Counted from the stretch's first letter, positions 52,159 through 60,637 are shown. The stretch: DNA of 64,000 bases from Streptomyces lydicus (GCF_004125265.1 NZ_RDTE01000003.1:4278001-4342000), one strand, 5' to 3'. The notes: generated by a model from the letters alone, not told the origin. Program-made: numbers and translations.

Positions 52159-52950
52159 CTACCCGCCCGGCTTGATGAGGTAGCCCGCGCCGCGCCGGGT
52201 GTGGATCATCGGCGTCCGCCCCGCGTCGATCTTCCGCCGCAGGTAGGAGATATACAGCTCCACGACGTTGGCCTGGCCGCCGAAGTCGTAGCTCCAGACC
52301 CGGTCGAGGATCTGGGTCTTGCTCAGCACCCGCCGCGGATTGCGCATCAGATAGCGCAGCAACTCGAACTCGGTGGCGGTCAGATGGATCTCCTGCCCGT
52401 CCCGCCACACCTCATGACTGTCCTCGTCGAGTACCAGATCGCCCACCGTCAGCCGCGACTCGCTCCGGGCCGCGGCCGCCCCGGCCCGGCGGAGCAGCCC
52501 CCGCAGCCTGGCCACCACCTCTTCCAGGCTGAACGGCTTGGTGACATAGTCGTCGCCGCCCGCCGTCAGCCCGGCGATACGGTCCTCGACCGCGTCCTTG
52601 GCGGTCAGGAACAGCACCGGCACATCCGGCAGTTCCCGCCGCAACCGCCCCAGCACCGTCAGCCCGTCCATGTCCGGCAGCATCACATCGAGCAGCACCG
52701 CGTCCGGCCGCCAACTACGGGCACAGCGCAGCGCGCCCGCCCCGTCCCCTTCCGAGCGGATGTCCCAGCCCTCGTAACGCAGGGCGAGGGACAGCAGATC
52801 GGCGAGCGAGGACTCGTCATCCACGACCAGTACCCGCAGCGGACTGCCGTCGGGCCGCAACAACGCCGGCTGGTTCGCGGGCGCGCCCCTGGAGGACGAG
52901 GCAGTAGCCGGGATACGAAACGACGCTTGGGACGACGAAGTCACGGTCAT
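52159..52950 (-). CDS. OmpR-family response regulator
   Basis: 263 residues. The receiver domain has RVLVVDDESSLADLLSLALR, phosphoacceptor D88 (VLLDVMLPDMDGLTVLG), T/K switch residues in VLFLTAKDAVEDR and DDYVTKPFSLEEVVA. The C-terminal winged helix is LTATEFELLRYLMRNPRRVL, RVWSYDFGGQANVVELYISY, LRRKIDAG. A 40-residue N-terminal leader precedes the receiver. It heads a four-gene reverse operon with the kinase and two glycosyltransferases, so it likely controls envelope glycosylation. Its upstream region holds a TTGACCAAG repeat cluster, a candidate binding site. Confidence 0.92.
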   Translation of the reverse strand: MTVTSSSQASFRIPATASSSRGAPANQPALLRPDGSPLRVLVVDDESSLADLLSLALRYEGWDIRSEGDGAGALRCARSWRPDAVLLDVMLPDMDGLTVLGRLRRELPDVPVLFLTAKDAVEDRIAGLTAGGDDYVTKPFSLEEVVARLRGLLRRAGAAAARSESRLTVGDLVLDEDSHEVWRDGQEIHLTATEFELLRYLMRNPRRVLSKTQILDRVWSYDFGGQANVVELYISYLRRKIDAGRTPMIHTRRGAGYLIKPGG

Positions 52951-53059
52951 GCCCGTGACCCTGATCCGCCCCCGTGAGAGCTCCCTTGCGCCTTTCTGTG
53001 AATCTCCTGAGAATTCCCCGCGCTTCGCCCTCCGGGACCTCTTCCCACGGGGCCCCGCC

Positions 53060-53107
53060 CTTGACCAAGACCGTTGACCAAGCCCCTTGGTCAACGCCCT
53101 TGGTCAA
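53060..53107. promoter_or_regulatory. TTGACCAAG repeat cluster
   Basis: Four copies of one 9-mer in two orientations: TTGACCAAG at 53061-53069 and 53074-53082, CTTGGTCAA at 53086-53094 and 53099-53107. The central pair forms a perfect 10-base inverted repeat with a 3-base loop (53073-53095). It lies 110 bases before the response-regulator start, in the 313-base gap between divergent genes; nothing else in that gap (52951-53263) looks coding. Confidence 0.65.
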
Positions 53108-53227
53108 CGCCCTTGAACGAGGCCGAGCAAGGTCCTTGACCGACCTGGGCCGCCCCCCGCGCGGTCCAGGTCGATCACCACTCCCTCAGCATCGCACCCC
53201 CCACTGACAATGGCCCTGACCAGCACG

Positions 53228-53257
53228 TTCACGGCTCTGCAAAAACCCCTATACCGT
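53228..53257 (+). promoter_or_regulatory. leaderless promoter of the FMN reductase gene
   Basis: TTCACG (53228-53233), 18-base spacer, TACCGT (53252-53257). The -10 box ends six bases before ATG 53264, so transcription would start on the initiation codon. No ribosome-binding site is present, in agreement. Confidence 0.55.
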
Positions 53258-53263
53258 CACCCC

Positions 53264-53833
53264 ATGAGACTCCTCGCGCTCTCCGGCAGTCTGCGTGCGC
53301 GCTCCTCCAACGGGGCGGTGCTGCGCTCCGCGCTCGCCTTCTGGGACGGCCCGACCGCCACCGCGGACATCGGCGCCCTGCCGCACTTCAACCCCGACCT
53401 GGACGGCGAGGACGCCACCCCCACCGCACCCGTCGCCGCCCTGCGTGCCGAGGCCGCGGCAGCCGACGCCCTGCTCGTCGTCAGCCCCGAGTACGCGCAC
53501 GGCGTCCCCGGTGTCCTCAAGAACGCCCTCGACTGGCTGGTCAGCAGCGGCGAATGCGTCTCGAAGCCGGTCGCGGTGATCACCGCCTCACCGTTCCCCA
53601 CCGGCGGCGACCACGCCAATGCCCAGCTCCGCGAGATCCTGCGCATGATGACCGGCGAGGTCATCGAGGCTGCCTGCCGCGAAATCCCCGCCATCGGCCC
53701 GAAGGTCGACCCCACTACGGAACGCGTGACGGACGAGGCCACCCTCTCCGACCTGCGCGCCGCGCTGTCCCATCTGGCGGCAGCCACGGCCGCAGCCGCA
53801 GCCGCCACCCCACTCCCGTCCGAACGGCCCTGA
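53264..53833 (+). CDS. NADPH-dependent FMN reductase
   Basis: 189 residues with a flavodoxin-like fold: MRLLALSGSLRARSSNGAVL (phosphate loop SGSLR-x-S-S-N), ADALLVVSPEYAHGVPGVLK (SPEY-x-HG flavin contact) and NALDWLVSSGECVSKPVAVI. These are the marks of the ArsH/SsuE-like NADPH:FMN reductases, which reduce FMN, quinones or azo dyes in the cytoplasm. The Ala-rich tail (AAATAAAAAATPLP) is low complexity. A leaderless promoter precedes it. Confidence 0.9.
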   Translation: MRLLALSGSLRARSSNGAVLRSALAFWDGPTATADIGALPHFNPDLDGEDATPTAPVAALRAEAAAADALLVVSPEYAHGVPGVLKNALDWLVSSGECVSKPVAVITASPFPTGGDHANAQLREILRMMTGEVIEAACREIPAIGPKVDPTTERVTDEATLSDLRAALSHLAAATAAAAAATPLPSERP

Positions 53834-53875
53834 TGGTCCTGAACGCGGCGCCGAACGCGTCCCGCACACGGCTCA

Positions 53876-53958
53876 GAAGGCCGTGAAGGCCGTGAAGCCC
53901 GTGAAGGCCGTGAAGGCCGTGAAGGCCGTGAAGGCCGTGAAGGCCGTGAAGGCCGTGA
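53876..53958. repeat. nine-copy 9-nt minisatellite
   Basis: About nine units of GCCGTGAAG (one variant CCCGTGAAG) lie between the FMN reductase stop (53833) and the end of the reverse amidohydrolase gene (53995). They would encode AVKAVKAVK in one frame but no gene uses it. Confidence 0.85.
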
Positions 53959-53994
53959 GCACCCCGGGAACAGGCAGCGCCGCCAGGAGGGACC

Positions 53995-54870
53995 TCACAC
54001 CCCGAACAACCGGGCCGCATTCCCGTAACAGACGCCCCGCAGCCACTCCTCGCCCAGCTCCAGCCGGTCAAGCGCCTCCAGCGCATGCGCGTAGCCATAA
54101 GGGATGTTGGGGAAGTCGCTGCCGAACAGCACCCGGTCGCCGAGGTCGGACAGCCGGCGGTGTTCGGCCCGCGGGAACGGCGCCCTCTGCTCGGAGAAGT
54201 CCGTGAAGACCATCGTCGTATCGAGGTGCACGCCCGCATAGCGCTGCGCAAGGTCCAGGAAATCGGCGTACTCCGGCATCCCCATGTGCGCGATGATCAG
54301 TCGCAGCCGGGGGTGGCGGGCCAGCAGCCGCCCGATCGGCTCGGGCCCGGTGTGTTTGCGCGGCGCCGGATCCGACCCGCAGTGGATCACCACCGGCACA
54401 CCGGCCTCCGCGAGGGCACCCCATACGGAGTCGAGCAGTGCGTCGGTGGGGTCGTAACCGCCCACCTGCACATGCGCCTTGAAGACCCGCGCCCCGCCGG
54501 CCAGCTCGTCACGCACATACGCCGCGGCGCCGTCCTCCGGAAAGAAGGTCGCGGTCCGCAGACAGTCCGGCGTACGGGAGGCGAAGTCGGCCGCCCAGCT
54601 ATTCAGCCACTGCGCCATACCCGGCTTGTGCGGATAGACCATCGACGTGAACGCCCGCACCCCGAAGCCGCGCAGCACCGCCAGCCGCTCGTCCTCCTCG
54701 AACCGGTACGAGATCGGCCACGCCCGGCCCACCAGCGGTCCGGCCGCGTCGAAGTACGCCCAGACCTTCGCCATCACCCGCTCGGGCATGAAGTGTGTAT
54801 GGACATCGATCAGCCCCGGCAGCCCCAACTCCCGCCAGAACGCGTCGACCCGCTCATCACCCTCCGCCAC
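53995..54870 (-). CDS. amidohydrolase_2 family metal-dependent hydrolase
   Basis: 291 residues from GTG. The metal-binding motif D-x-H-x-H is LIDVHTHFMPERVMAKVWAY; later ligands are VVIHCGSDPAP, LIIAHMGMPEYADF and the Asp in VLFGSDFPNIPYGY. This pattern fits the ACMSD/decarboxylase-like amidohydrolase_2 branch (TIM barrel). The substrate is unknown. GGGGAGGGG upstream supports GTG 54870. Both flanks carry 9-base repeats. Confidence 0.9.
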   Translation of the reverse strand: MAEGDERVDAFWRELGLPGLIDVHTHFMPERVMAKVWAYFDAAGPLVGRAWPISYRFEEDERLAVLRGFGVRAFTSMVYPHKPGMAQWLNSWAADFASRTPDCLRTATFFPEDGAAAYVRDELAGGARVFKAHVQVGGYDPTDALLDSVWGALAEAGVPVVIHCGSDPAPRKHTGPEPIGRLLARHPRLRLIIAHMGMPEYADFLDLAQRYAGVHLDTTMVFTDFSEQRAPFPRAEHRRLSDLGDRVLFGSDFPNIPYGYAHALEALDRLELGEEWLRGVCYGNAARLFGV

Positions 54871-54980
54871 GCCGGGCCCCTCCCCATACGGTTTTGACCA
54901 CTACGGCCTTGGCCACTGCACCCGCAACCAGGACCCCCGCCCCTACCCAACCCGGAACACCCCCCATCATCCGCCTTCCT

Positions 54981-55060
54981 GCAAGCCCCGCAAGCCCCGC
55001 AGGCCCCGGAAGCCCAGCAAGCCCCGGCAAGCCCCGGAAGCCCTTCAGGCCCCGCAAGCC
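54981..55060. repeat. degenerate 9-nt minisatellite
   Basis: Eight or nine units of GCAAGCCCC and variants (GCAGGCCCC, GGAAGCCCC) fill 54981-55060, between the divergent-by-position amidohydrolase start and the DinB stop. No gene is seen in 54871-55137. Confidence 0.75.
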
Positions 55061-55137
55061 GACGGAACGCGCACTCCCCACCCGCCACCAGGCGTCGGTG
55101 GTGTCGGAACCACTCGAAGCGCCAGGCCGTGGGGCGA

Positions 55138-55665
55138 TCACCGTTGAGCCGTGGTGCTCGCCCCATCGAGTGCTTCCCGGATGATGTCCGCGTGTCCGGC
55201 ATGCTGGGCCGTCTCCCTGATCAGGTGCAGCAGGATCCGGCGTGCAGACCAGTGGACGGTCTCTGGCGGGGACCACGGAGTCCTGGGGAGGGGCACGCTG
55301 CAGCCGAGGTCCGGCAGGGCGGCCACTGACTCCTCGGTCCTCTGGGCCGCAGCGGCGTACTGCTCCAGCAGCCCAGCCAGCGTGTCGCCTTCAACCATGC
55401 GGTATTGCTCCAAGTCGAGCATTCCCTCCGGAAGTTCTCCGTCCCCCTTGACCATGATCTGCGTCCACACCTGCTCGGCCCGGGTGAGGTGCTTGACGAT
55501 CCCGCCCAGGGTGAGGTCACTCACGGTCGCACGCTGTGCGGCCTGGGCGTCGGTGAGTTCGCGCGCGGTGATCAGCAGCAACGTCCGCTGCTCCGCGAGT
55601 GCGTACAGCAGCTCACCGGGCTCGCCCGGAAGAAACGGGGGCGGGTTCTGCGACGAAGCGGTCAT
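55138..55665 (-). CDS. DinB/DUF664 family protein
   Basis: 175 residues of four-helix-bundle type: LLYALAEQRTLLLITARELT, LGGIVKHLTRAEQVWTQIMV, and WSARRILLHLIRETAQHAGH, ADIIREALDG. The three histidines H-x-x-x (KHL, LLHLIRE, QHAGH) match the metal site of the bacillithiol/mycothiol transferase-like DinB superfamily, so a thiol-S-transferase role is possible. ATG 55665 gives the standard length; the frame continues upstream without homology. Confidence 0.87.
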   Translation of the reverse strand: MTASSQNPPPFLPGEPGELLYALAEQRTLLLITARELTDAQAAQRATVSDLTLGGIVKHLTRAEQVWTQIMVKGDGELPEGMLDLEQYRMVEGDTLAGLLEQYAAAAQRTEESVAALPDLGCSVPLPRTPWSPPETVHWSARRILLHLIRETAQHAGHADIIREALDGASTTAQR

Positions 55666-55832
55666 GGAGCGACCGTAGTAGCCATTGAGGTCAGCTGGTG
55701 TCCTCATCGCCCATCCGGGAAGGCTCAACAGGAGGTTCAGCCGCCAGCCACCACGCTCACCACGCACGGGCGGCGGCCTCGTCGACGAGGTTCTTGCGCC
55801 CTGGCCCCGCGCCGGCCCCCGACACCGGCCCC

Positions 55833-56792
55833 TCAGAACAACCCCTCCTGGCGCCCCTCCTCCCGTTCCCCCGTCCCGGACACCGCGGCCCGCACCGGCG
55901 CCGTCGTCACTCGCCCCTCAGCAGCCCCCAGCACCCACCCCGACAACACCCGCGCATCCAGCACCGCAACCACCCCACCGGCTCTGCCCGTCGCACCGGC
56001 CCCATCCCCCACCAGCCGCAGATACACATCGGGCCCCACCCCGGTCAGCACCTCCCCCACAATCTCCTCCCCGGACGCCATCCCGCCCAGCTCCGCCACC
56101 TCCCCCGGAATACGGTCGAGCCCGAACAGCTCCGTATGGTCCGCACAGGCGAACTCCACCGGCTGCAACGTCTCCGGCCAGCCCGGCAAACCCCTTGCCG
56201 CACCCTGCAGTTGGGCGAGCTCGGCGGCCCGTTCCGGCGCCGGGGGCAGCGCCCCGCGAGCCGCCCGTTTCGCCGCCTTCCCGAACCGGTCGGGCACCCC
56301 CAGCGCGCTCCCCAGCAACGCCTCCGCCCGCCGCGCCGCCATCAGGGGCCCGCGCCCCAGCCATGCGTACGCCACCGCCCCCTGCTCCACCAGCCGGGCC
56401 GGGCCGCGCTCGACGGCCGTGATCCCCACCTTGAGCAGTCCGGGACCGAAGTACGCGAGGTAGACACCGTAGGGACGCGGATCATCGGCCATGGTGTCCG
56501 CGGCCACCGAACGCGACCGGTCCAACTGGGCACACCGGGCGCACTGATCCTTGGCACTCGCACCGTCGAGCACCGCGCCGTACGGACACACGATCCGACG
56601 TGCGCCCCGCCGTACACCCAGACAGCGCCGCTCCCCCCGCGCGGCGAACGCCAGCATCTTGCCCGCGGGGAGCATGCTCACCCGCTCTTCGCCCCGCTCG
56701 GCGCAGTACCAGCCGAGCCGCTGCCCGAACCGCCCCTCCGGTCCCGGCACCGGCCCGCCACCCGACCAGCGCGGTCCCGTACATCGCCACAC
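55833..56792 (-). CDS. DUF2797 family protein
   Basis: 319 residues from GTG. Cysteines form a zinc-ribbon-like set (RRCLGVRRG, VCPYGAVLDG, QCARCAQLDR). A GIY-YIG-like segment YGVYLAYFGPGLLKVGITAV with ARLVEQGAVAYAWL follows, as in DUF2797 proteins. The C-terminal half holds GWPETLQPVEFACADHTELF and a beta domain. Biochemical function is not established; nucleic-acid binding is possible from the fold. The start is uncertain: GTG 56792 (VWRCTGPRW) was taken because the family begins near it. Confidence 0.78.
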   Translation of the reverse strand: MWRCTGPRWSGGGPVPGPEGRFGQRLGWYCAERGEERVSMLPAGKMLAFAARGERRCLGVRRGARRIVCPYGAVLDGASAKDQCARCAQLDRSRSVAADTMADDPRPYGVYLAYFGPGLLKVGITAVERGPARLVEQGAVAYAWLGRGPLMAARRAEALLGSALGVPDRFGKAAKRAARGALPPAPERAAELAQLQGAARGLPGWPETLQPVEFACADHTELFGLDRIPGEVAELGGMASGEEIVGEVLTGVGPDVYLRLVGDGAGATGRAGGVVAVLDARVLSGWVLGAAEGRVTTAPVRAAVSGTGEREEGRQEGLF

Positions 56793-56846
56793 ACCGCCAG
56801 CGTACGACCACCCACTGACAACGCCCCCGCACCCAGTCCCCGGCGG

Positions 56847-56939
56847 CCTCGGTCCCCACCTCACCGGGCTGGCCCGCACTTCGAGGGCGTGGGTACGCCC
56901 GTCGGGCCCTCGGCCCCCACCTCACCGGACTGGCCTCAC
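56847..56939. repeat. 32-nt direct repeat pair
   Basis: Two imperfect copies (56847-56879 and 56908-56939) of a ~32-base sequence whose common core is CCCCACCTCACCGG, 61 bases apart, upstream of the DUF2797 gene. No gene is seen between 56793 and 57017. Confidence 0.7.
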
Positions 56940-57017
56940 ACGAGCCCCGGCCCCGCACCCCAGCAGGCCTCACGCCACCAGCCCACCCCCGCTTCCCCCT
57001 CCGCCTCAGCCTCAGCC

Positions 57018-58052
57018 TCAGCCCCCGCCTCCGCCTCCGTCCCCGCCCTCATCCGCGTCCCCGCCACCCGGCCCCCGGAACGTCCTCCGATAGGCCCGCG
57101 GCGACACCCCCAGCGCCGCCTGCAGATGCATCCGCAGCGAGGCCGCCGTCCCGAAGCCCGCCTCCGCCGCGATCCGGTCCACCGTCAGCTCGGTCTCCTC
57201 CAGCAACTGCCGTGCGCGCTCGATCCGTTGCTGCGTCAGCCACTGGAGCGGCGACACCCCGACCTCGTCCCGGAACCGCCGGGTGAAGGTCCGTACGCTC
57301 ATCGACTCGCGTGCCGCCAGCTCCCGCAGGCTCAGCGGCCGGTCCAGATGTTCCAGCGCCCAGGCCCTCGCCACCCCCGTGGAGGACACCTGAGGCTCCG
57401 GCACCGGCCGCCGGATGTACTGCGCCTGCCCGCCCTCCCGGTGCGGCGGCACGACGGTCCGCCGCGCCACATCGTTGGCCACCGCCGCCCCGTGGTCGCA
57501 CCGGACCATGTGCAGACACAGATCGATCCCGGAGGCGACCCCCGCCGCGGTCAGCACTTCCCCCTCATCCGTGTACAGCACATCCGCATCCAGCTCGACC
57601 GCCGGAAACAACTGCCGGAAGTCCTCCACCGACCGCCAGTGCGTGGTCGCCCGCCGCCCGTCCAGCAACCCGGCCGCGGCCAGCACGAACGCCCCCGTAC
57701 AGATCGACGCGATCCGGGTCCCGGGCCGGATCCGGCCCAGCGCCGCCGCCATCGCCGGATTCAGCCGCCCCGCACTTCCGCCCTCCCCGCACCCGTAGTC
57801 CGCCCCGGACCCGTAGTCCGCCCCGGACGCCGGCACGACCACGGTGTCGGCCGCCGCCAGCGCCTCGGGCCCGTGCGCGACATTCACCGTGAAATCCGTG
57901 TCCGTACGCACCTCCCCCGGCTCCAAGGCGCAGGTCATCAGCTCGTACAGCCGCTCCCCACCCGCCGACCGGGCCTCCCCGAAGATCCGGTGCACGATCC
58001 CCACCTCGATCGGCAGCATCCCGTCCCGCACCAGCACCGCCACCCGGTGCAT
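57018..58052 (-). CDS. GlxA-family transcriptional regulator (DJ-1/PfpI + AraC HTH)
   Basis: 344 residues. The N-terminal DJ-1/PfpI-like domain has VAVLVRDGMLPIEVGIVHRI and the nucleophile-elbow cysteine in IASICTGAFVLAAAGLLDGR. The C-terminal AraC double HTH is LSLRELAARESMSVRTFTRR, SPLQWLTQQRIERARQLLEE, VDRIAAEAGFGTAASLRMHL, SPRAYRRTF. The tail is Gly-rich (GGDADEGGDGGGGGG) and borders CCTCAGCCTCAGCC DNA repeats. A short repeat GSGADYGC lies within the first domain. Start MHRVAVLV at 58052; ATG 58079 is possible. Divergent from the NQO1-like gene, which it may regulate. Confidence 0.88.
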   Translation of the reverse strand: MHRVAVLVRDGMLPIEVGIVHRIFGEARSAGGERLYELMTCALEPGEVRTDTDFTVNVAHGPEALAAADTVVVPASGADYGSGADYGCGEGGSAGRLNPAMAAALGRIRPGTRIASICTGAFVLAAAGLLDGRRATTHWRSVEDFRQLFPAVELDADVLYTDEGEVLTAAGVASGIDLCLHMVRCDHGAAVANDVARRTVVPPHREGGQAQYIRRPVPEPQVSSTGVARAWALEHLDRPLSLRELAARESMSVRTFTRRFRDEVGVSPLQWLTQQRIERARQLLEETELTVDRIAAEAGFGTAASLRMHLQAALGVSPRAYRRTFRGPGGGDADEGGDGGGGGG

Positions 58053-58235
58053 CCGCCGACCCCCAGGAGCACCCCGCATCTCCCCACCCCCACCACTGCC
58101 ACGGCCGCCACCTCCACGGCCGCCACCTCTACTCCCACTACCGCTCTCCACCGCGCCACCCATGGCCCGATCCTTGCACACCATGACCATCGGGCCACTC
58201 GTATGCCGCCCACCGCTCCCGGGACAGTGGGGGAC

Positions 58236-59027
58236 ATGAAGGTCCTCTGGCTGTTCGCCCACCCCGACCAGCGCTCCCTGAGCGGCGCCCTCCTGACCGA
58301 GGGGCTGCGCACCCTCGACGCCCACGGCCACCAGTACCGCGTCTGTGACCTCTACGCCATGAAGTGGAACCCGGTGGTCGACGCCGCCGACTACGACCAC
58401 GACCCGGCCGACCGCCTCCTGATCGGCACGGCCTCGGAACACGCCTACACCAACGGCCACTTGAGCCCCGACATCGAAGCCGAACAGCGGAAACTCACCT
58501 GGGCGGACACCCTGATCGTCCAGTTTCCGCTCTGGTGGTACGGCATGCCGGCCATCCTCAAAGGCTGGTTCGACCGCGTCTTCGTCAAGGGCTTCGCCTT
58601 CGGCCTCACCGACCCCGCCACCGGCCGCCCCCGGCGCTACGGCGACGGCAGACTCACCGGCAAGCGCGCCATGGTCATCACCACCGCCGGCGCCCGCGCC
58701 GCCACCCTCGGGCCGCGCGGCGTCAACGGAGACCTCAACGACCTCCTCTTCCCCCTCCAGCACGGCACCCTCTGGTACACCGGGATCTCCGTCGTCCCGC
58801 CCCTCCTGATCCCCGGCGCGGACCGCACCACTCCCACCGCCTACGCGACCGCCGCCACCCGCCTGCGCAAGCGCCTCCACACCCTCCCCACCACCGAGCC
58901 GCTGCCCTTCCGCCACCAGAACAACGGCGACTACGACGACGACCTGCTCCTCCACCCCGACCTGGCCCACCCCCACACCGGCCCGGCCGCCCACTACACA
59001 GACCCACCCCCACCGGCTCACGACTGA
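58236..59027 (+). CDS. NAD(P)H:quinone oxidoreductase (NQO1/KefF-like flavodoxin fold)
   Basis: 263 residues. MKVLWLFAHPDQRSLSGALL is the flavodoxin_2 start, with W-AHP-x-S. The FAD-contact motif is LIVQFPLWWYGMPAILKGWF and FDRVFVKGFAFG follows, as in NQO1, MdaB and KefF. It reduces quinones by two electrons in the cytoplasm. The His/Pro-rich tail (HPDLAHPHTGPAAHYTDPPP) is low complexity. GGGGGA just before ATG 58236 is the ribosome-binding site. It is divergent from the GlxA-type regulator across 183 bases. Confidence 0.92.
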   Translation: MKVLWLFAHPDQRSLSGALLTEGLRTLDAHGHQYRVCDLYAMKWNPVVDAADYDHDPADRLLIGTASEHAYTNGHLSPDIEAEQRKLTWADTLIVQFPLWWYGMPAILKGWFDRVFVKGFAFGLTDPATGRPRRYGDGRLTGKRAMVITTAGARAATLGPRGVNGDLNDLLFPLQHGTLWYTGISVVPPLLIPGADRTTPTAYATAATRLRKRLHTLPTTEPLPFRHQNNGDYDDDLLLHPDLAHPHTGPAAHYTDPPPPAHD

Positions 59028-59067
59028 ACCGCACCCACCAGACGCCACCCGCCCCCACACGCACAAA

Positions 59068-59110
59068 AGCCGCAGGCCCAGTGGAAGAAAATTCCACTGG
59101 GCCTGCGGCT
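59068..59110. terminator. 19-bp bidirectional terminator
   Basis: Perfect 19-base arms AGCCGCAGGCCCAGTGGAA (59068-59086) and complement (59092-59110), loop GAAAA. It lies between the quinone oxidoreductase (+) and tRNA-fMet (-). Confidence 0.92.
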
Positions 59111-59115
59111 ATCAG

Positions 59116-59189
59116 TAGCGGGGACAGGATTTGAACCTGCGACCTCTGGGTTATGAGCCCAGCGAGCTACCGAGCTGCTCCACCCCGCG
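59116..59189 (-). tRNA. initiator tRNA-fMet(CAT)
   Basis: 74 bases. Anticodon CAT (plus-strand ATG 59153-59155) in the loop CTCATAA. The anticodon stem CTGGG/CCCAG has the three G:C pairs of initiators, and the first acceptor base C is unpaired against T72 (CGCGGGG/CCCCGCT), the formylation mark. T-loop GGTTCAAATCC. CCA is not encoded. Confidence 0.96.
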
Positions 59190-59354
59190 TCGGTGAACTG
59201 AACATTACGCCACTCCCCCACCAATGCCTAATCGTTTCCCCCACCACCACCCCGCACCCATGCCGTCCCTCGCTCAACTCACCACTGAGACAACCAACTT
59301 GAGGCCCAAAACAGATGCCCTCCCCCTCCCCCTCCCCCATGCCAGGCTGCCGCC

Positions 59355-60029
59355 ATGACGAAGCACCTGATAGCAGTCATCGGCAACAGCCCGGGCGTAG
59401 GAAAGTCGACCCTCTGCCAGCACCTGGCCGCCTGGCTGAAGGGCACGGGCGCAACGGTCGACCACTTCCAAGAGGCCGACATCCTCACCCGCCCCGCCTT
59501 CCGCCCCGTGGCCGAGGAATTCGCCGACCGCGACCACAGCGTCCGCCCCGAGACCTTGATCGAGTCCACCCGCACCTACCTCGCCGAGTCCCGCACCGCC
59601 GGCATCGACGTCCTGGTCACCGACGCCCTGCTCCCCTTCATCCCCTCCCTGGTGGCCTGGGGCCACGACGAGCCCTCCATCACCCAGGTCCTGCACGAGC
59701 TGACCAGCGCAGTCGAACCAACCCGGGTGACCGTGGTCTACCTGCACGACGACCCCTCGACCGCCCTCCACCGCGCCCTCACCCGCGAGGGCCCCGACTG
59801 GGCCAACTGGTACGTCACCAAACTCGCCGCCTCCCCCGGCACCCGCTCCGTCCACGACCTCACCTCGGCCGCCACCCATCTACGCCACGAAACCACCCTG
59901 ACCCACCGCCTCCTGGCCACCACCCCCTGGAACGTCCTCACCGTGGACACAGCCCACGTCGACGCCTCCCGGACGGCCACCCACGTCCGCCACCAACTCA
60001 CCGGCCTCATCGCCCTCCCACCCCACTGA
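59355..60029 (+). CDS. P-loop NTPase (kinase-like), function unknown
   Basis: 224 residues. The Walker A motif is HLIAVIGNSPGVGKSTLCQH (GNSPGVGKST, residues ~10-19). A Walker B-like strand is IDVLVTDALLPFIPSLVAWG. RVTVVYLHDDPSTALHRALT and REGPDWANWYVTKLAASPGT resemble the lid and substrate parts of nucleoside or small-molecule kinases. No signal peptide or membrane segment. No good ribosome-binding site; the start follows the first strand. It may phosphorylate a small molecule. Confidence 0.78.
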   Translation: MTKHLIAVIGNSPGVGKSTLCQHLAAWLKGTGATVDHFQEADILTRPAFRPVAEEFADRDHSVRPETLIESTRTYLAESRTAGIDVLVTDALLPFIPSLVAWGHDEPSITQVLHELTSAVEPTRVTVVYLHDDPSTALHRALTREGPDWANWYVTKLAASPGTRSVHDLTSAATHLRHETTLTHRLLATTPWNVLTVDTAHVDASRTATHVRHQLTGLIALPPH

Positions 60030-60520
60030 GACGCCAGCTCCCCTCCGCTGTCCAACCGACCCGAGCTGCACATGTGCGGATGTCAGGGCGGGAGGTGATC
60101 GTCCCCTCAGAGTTCCGCCGGGCGAACCCATCGATGACCTGCGGTACGCCCCGTTGGGCGCCTTCATCGCCCAGCGCCGCGCCCAGGGCTCGCCGAAGTG
60201 TCGCGAACGGCCGGCCGGCATGAGTGGCCTGGCTCCGGCTGAGAACCCGCTCGATCTTCCCCCGATGGACTGCCGGCAACGGGATCGCCTCGTCGTACTC
60301 CCCTGGCCCCGTAGCCATGGGGCCAGCCGATCAAGTTCGAACCAACGGCTTCAAGGCCGGCAAGGGACCATCAGCCCGGCCCGGCTCTCCCAATCCCCCG
60401 ACTCACCCACGCCCTTCGCATCCGCGCAGAACGGAGAGCCATTCGGCTGTTCGCGTGTCGACAACCGGACCACGCGTACGCGATGACCAGCTCGCTGCAC
60501 TTCACTGCTGTACGGCACGA
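60030..60520. other. non-coding stretch, possible gene remnant
   Basis: About 490 bases with no supported gene, directly downstream of the 3' end of tRNA-Arg on the opposite strand. Translated + frames give broken segments (GREVIVPSEFRRANP, then after a frame change LRYAPLGAFIAQRRAQG) that look like a frameshifted protein remnant. An antisense frame (60007-60318) has no recognisable motif. No attachment-site duplication was found. Confidence 0.4.
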
Positions 60521-60556
60521 CAAAGCCCCCGTCCGGGTGACCCGGCGGGGGCTTTG
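60521..60556 (-). terminator. terminator of tRNA-Arg(ACG)
   Basis: Arms AAAGCCCCCG (60522-60531) and CGGGGGCTTT (60546-60555) with an inner CCGGG-TGA-CCCGG stem. Confidence 0.88.
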
Positions 60557-60564
60557 ATCTGCTG

Positions 60565-60637
60565 TGCGCTCGGCAGGATTCGAACCTGCAACCTTCTGAT
60601 CCGTAGTCAGATGCTCTATCCGTTAAGCTACGAGCGC
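60565..60637 (-). tRNA. tRNA-Arg(ACG)
   Basis: 73 bases. Acceptor GCGCTCG/CGAGCGC with discriminator A. The anticodon loop CTACGGA gives ACG (plus-strand CGT 60602-60604); A34 is the expected TadA target, giving ICG that reads CGU, CGC and CGA. T-loop GGTTCGAATCC. CCA is not encoded. Confidence 0.96.

Noticed and set aside
55698-59027. Single forward frame of over 1,100 codons
   Set aside because: Only its last 263 codons (58236-59027) encode a recognisable protein. The rest is Pro/Arg-rich shadow of reverse DUF2797 and GlxA-type genes.
60007-60318. Reverse 103-codon frame as a gene
   Set aside because: It overlaps the end of the P-loop NTPase gene, has no motif and no ribosome-binding site.
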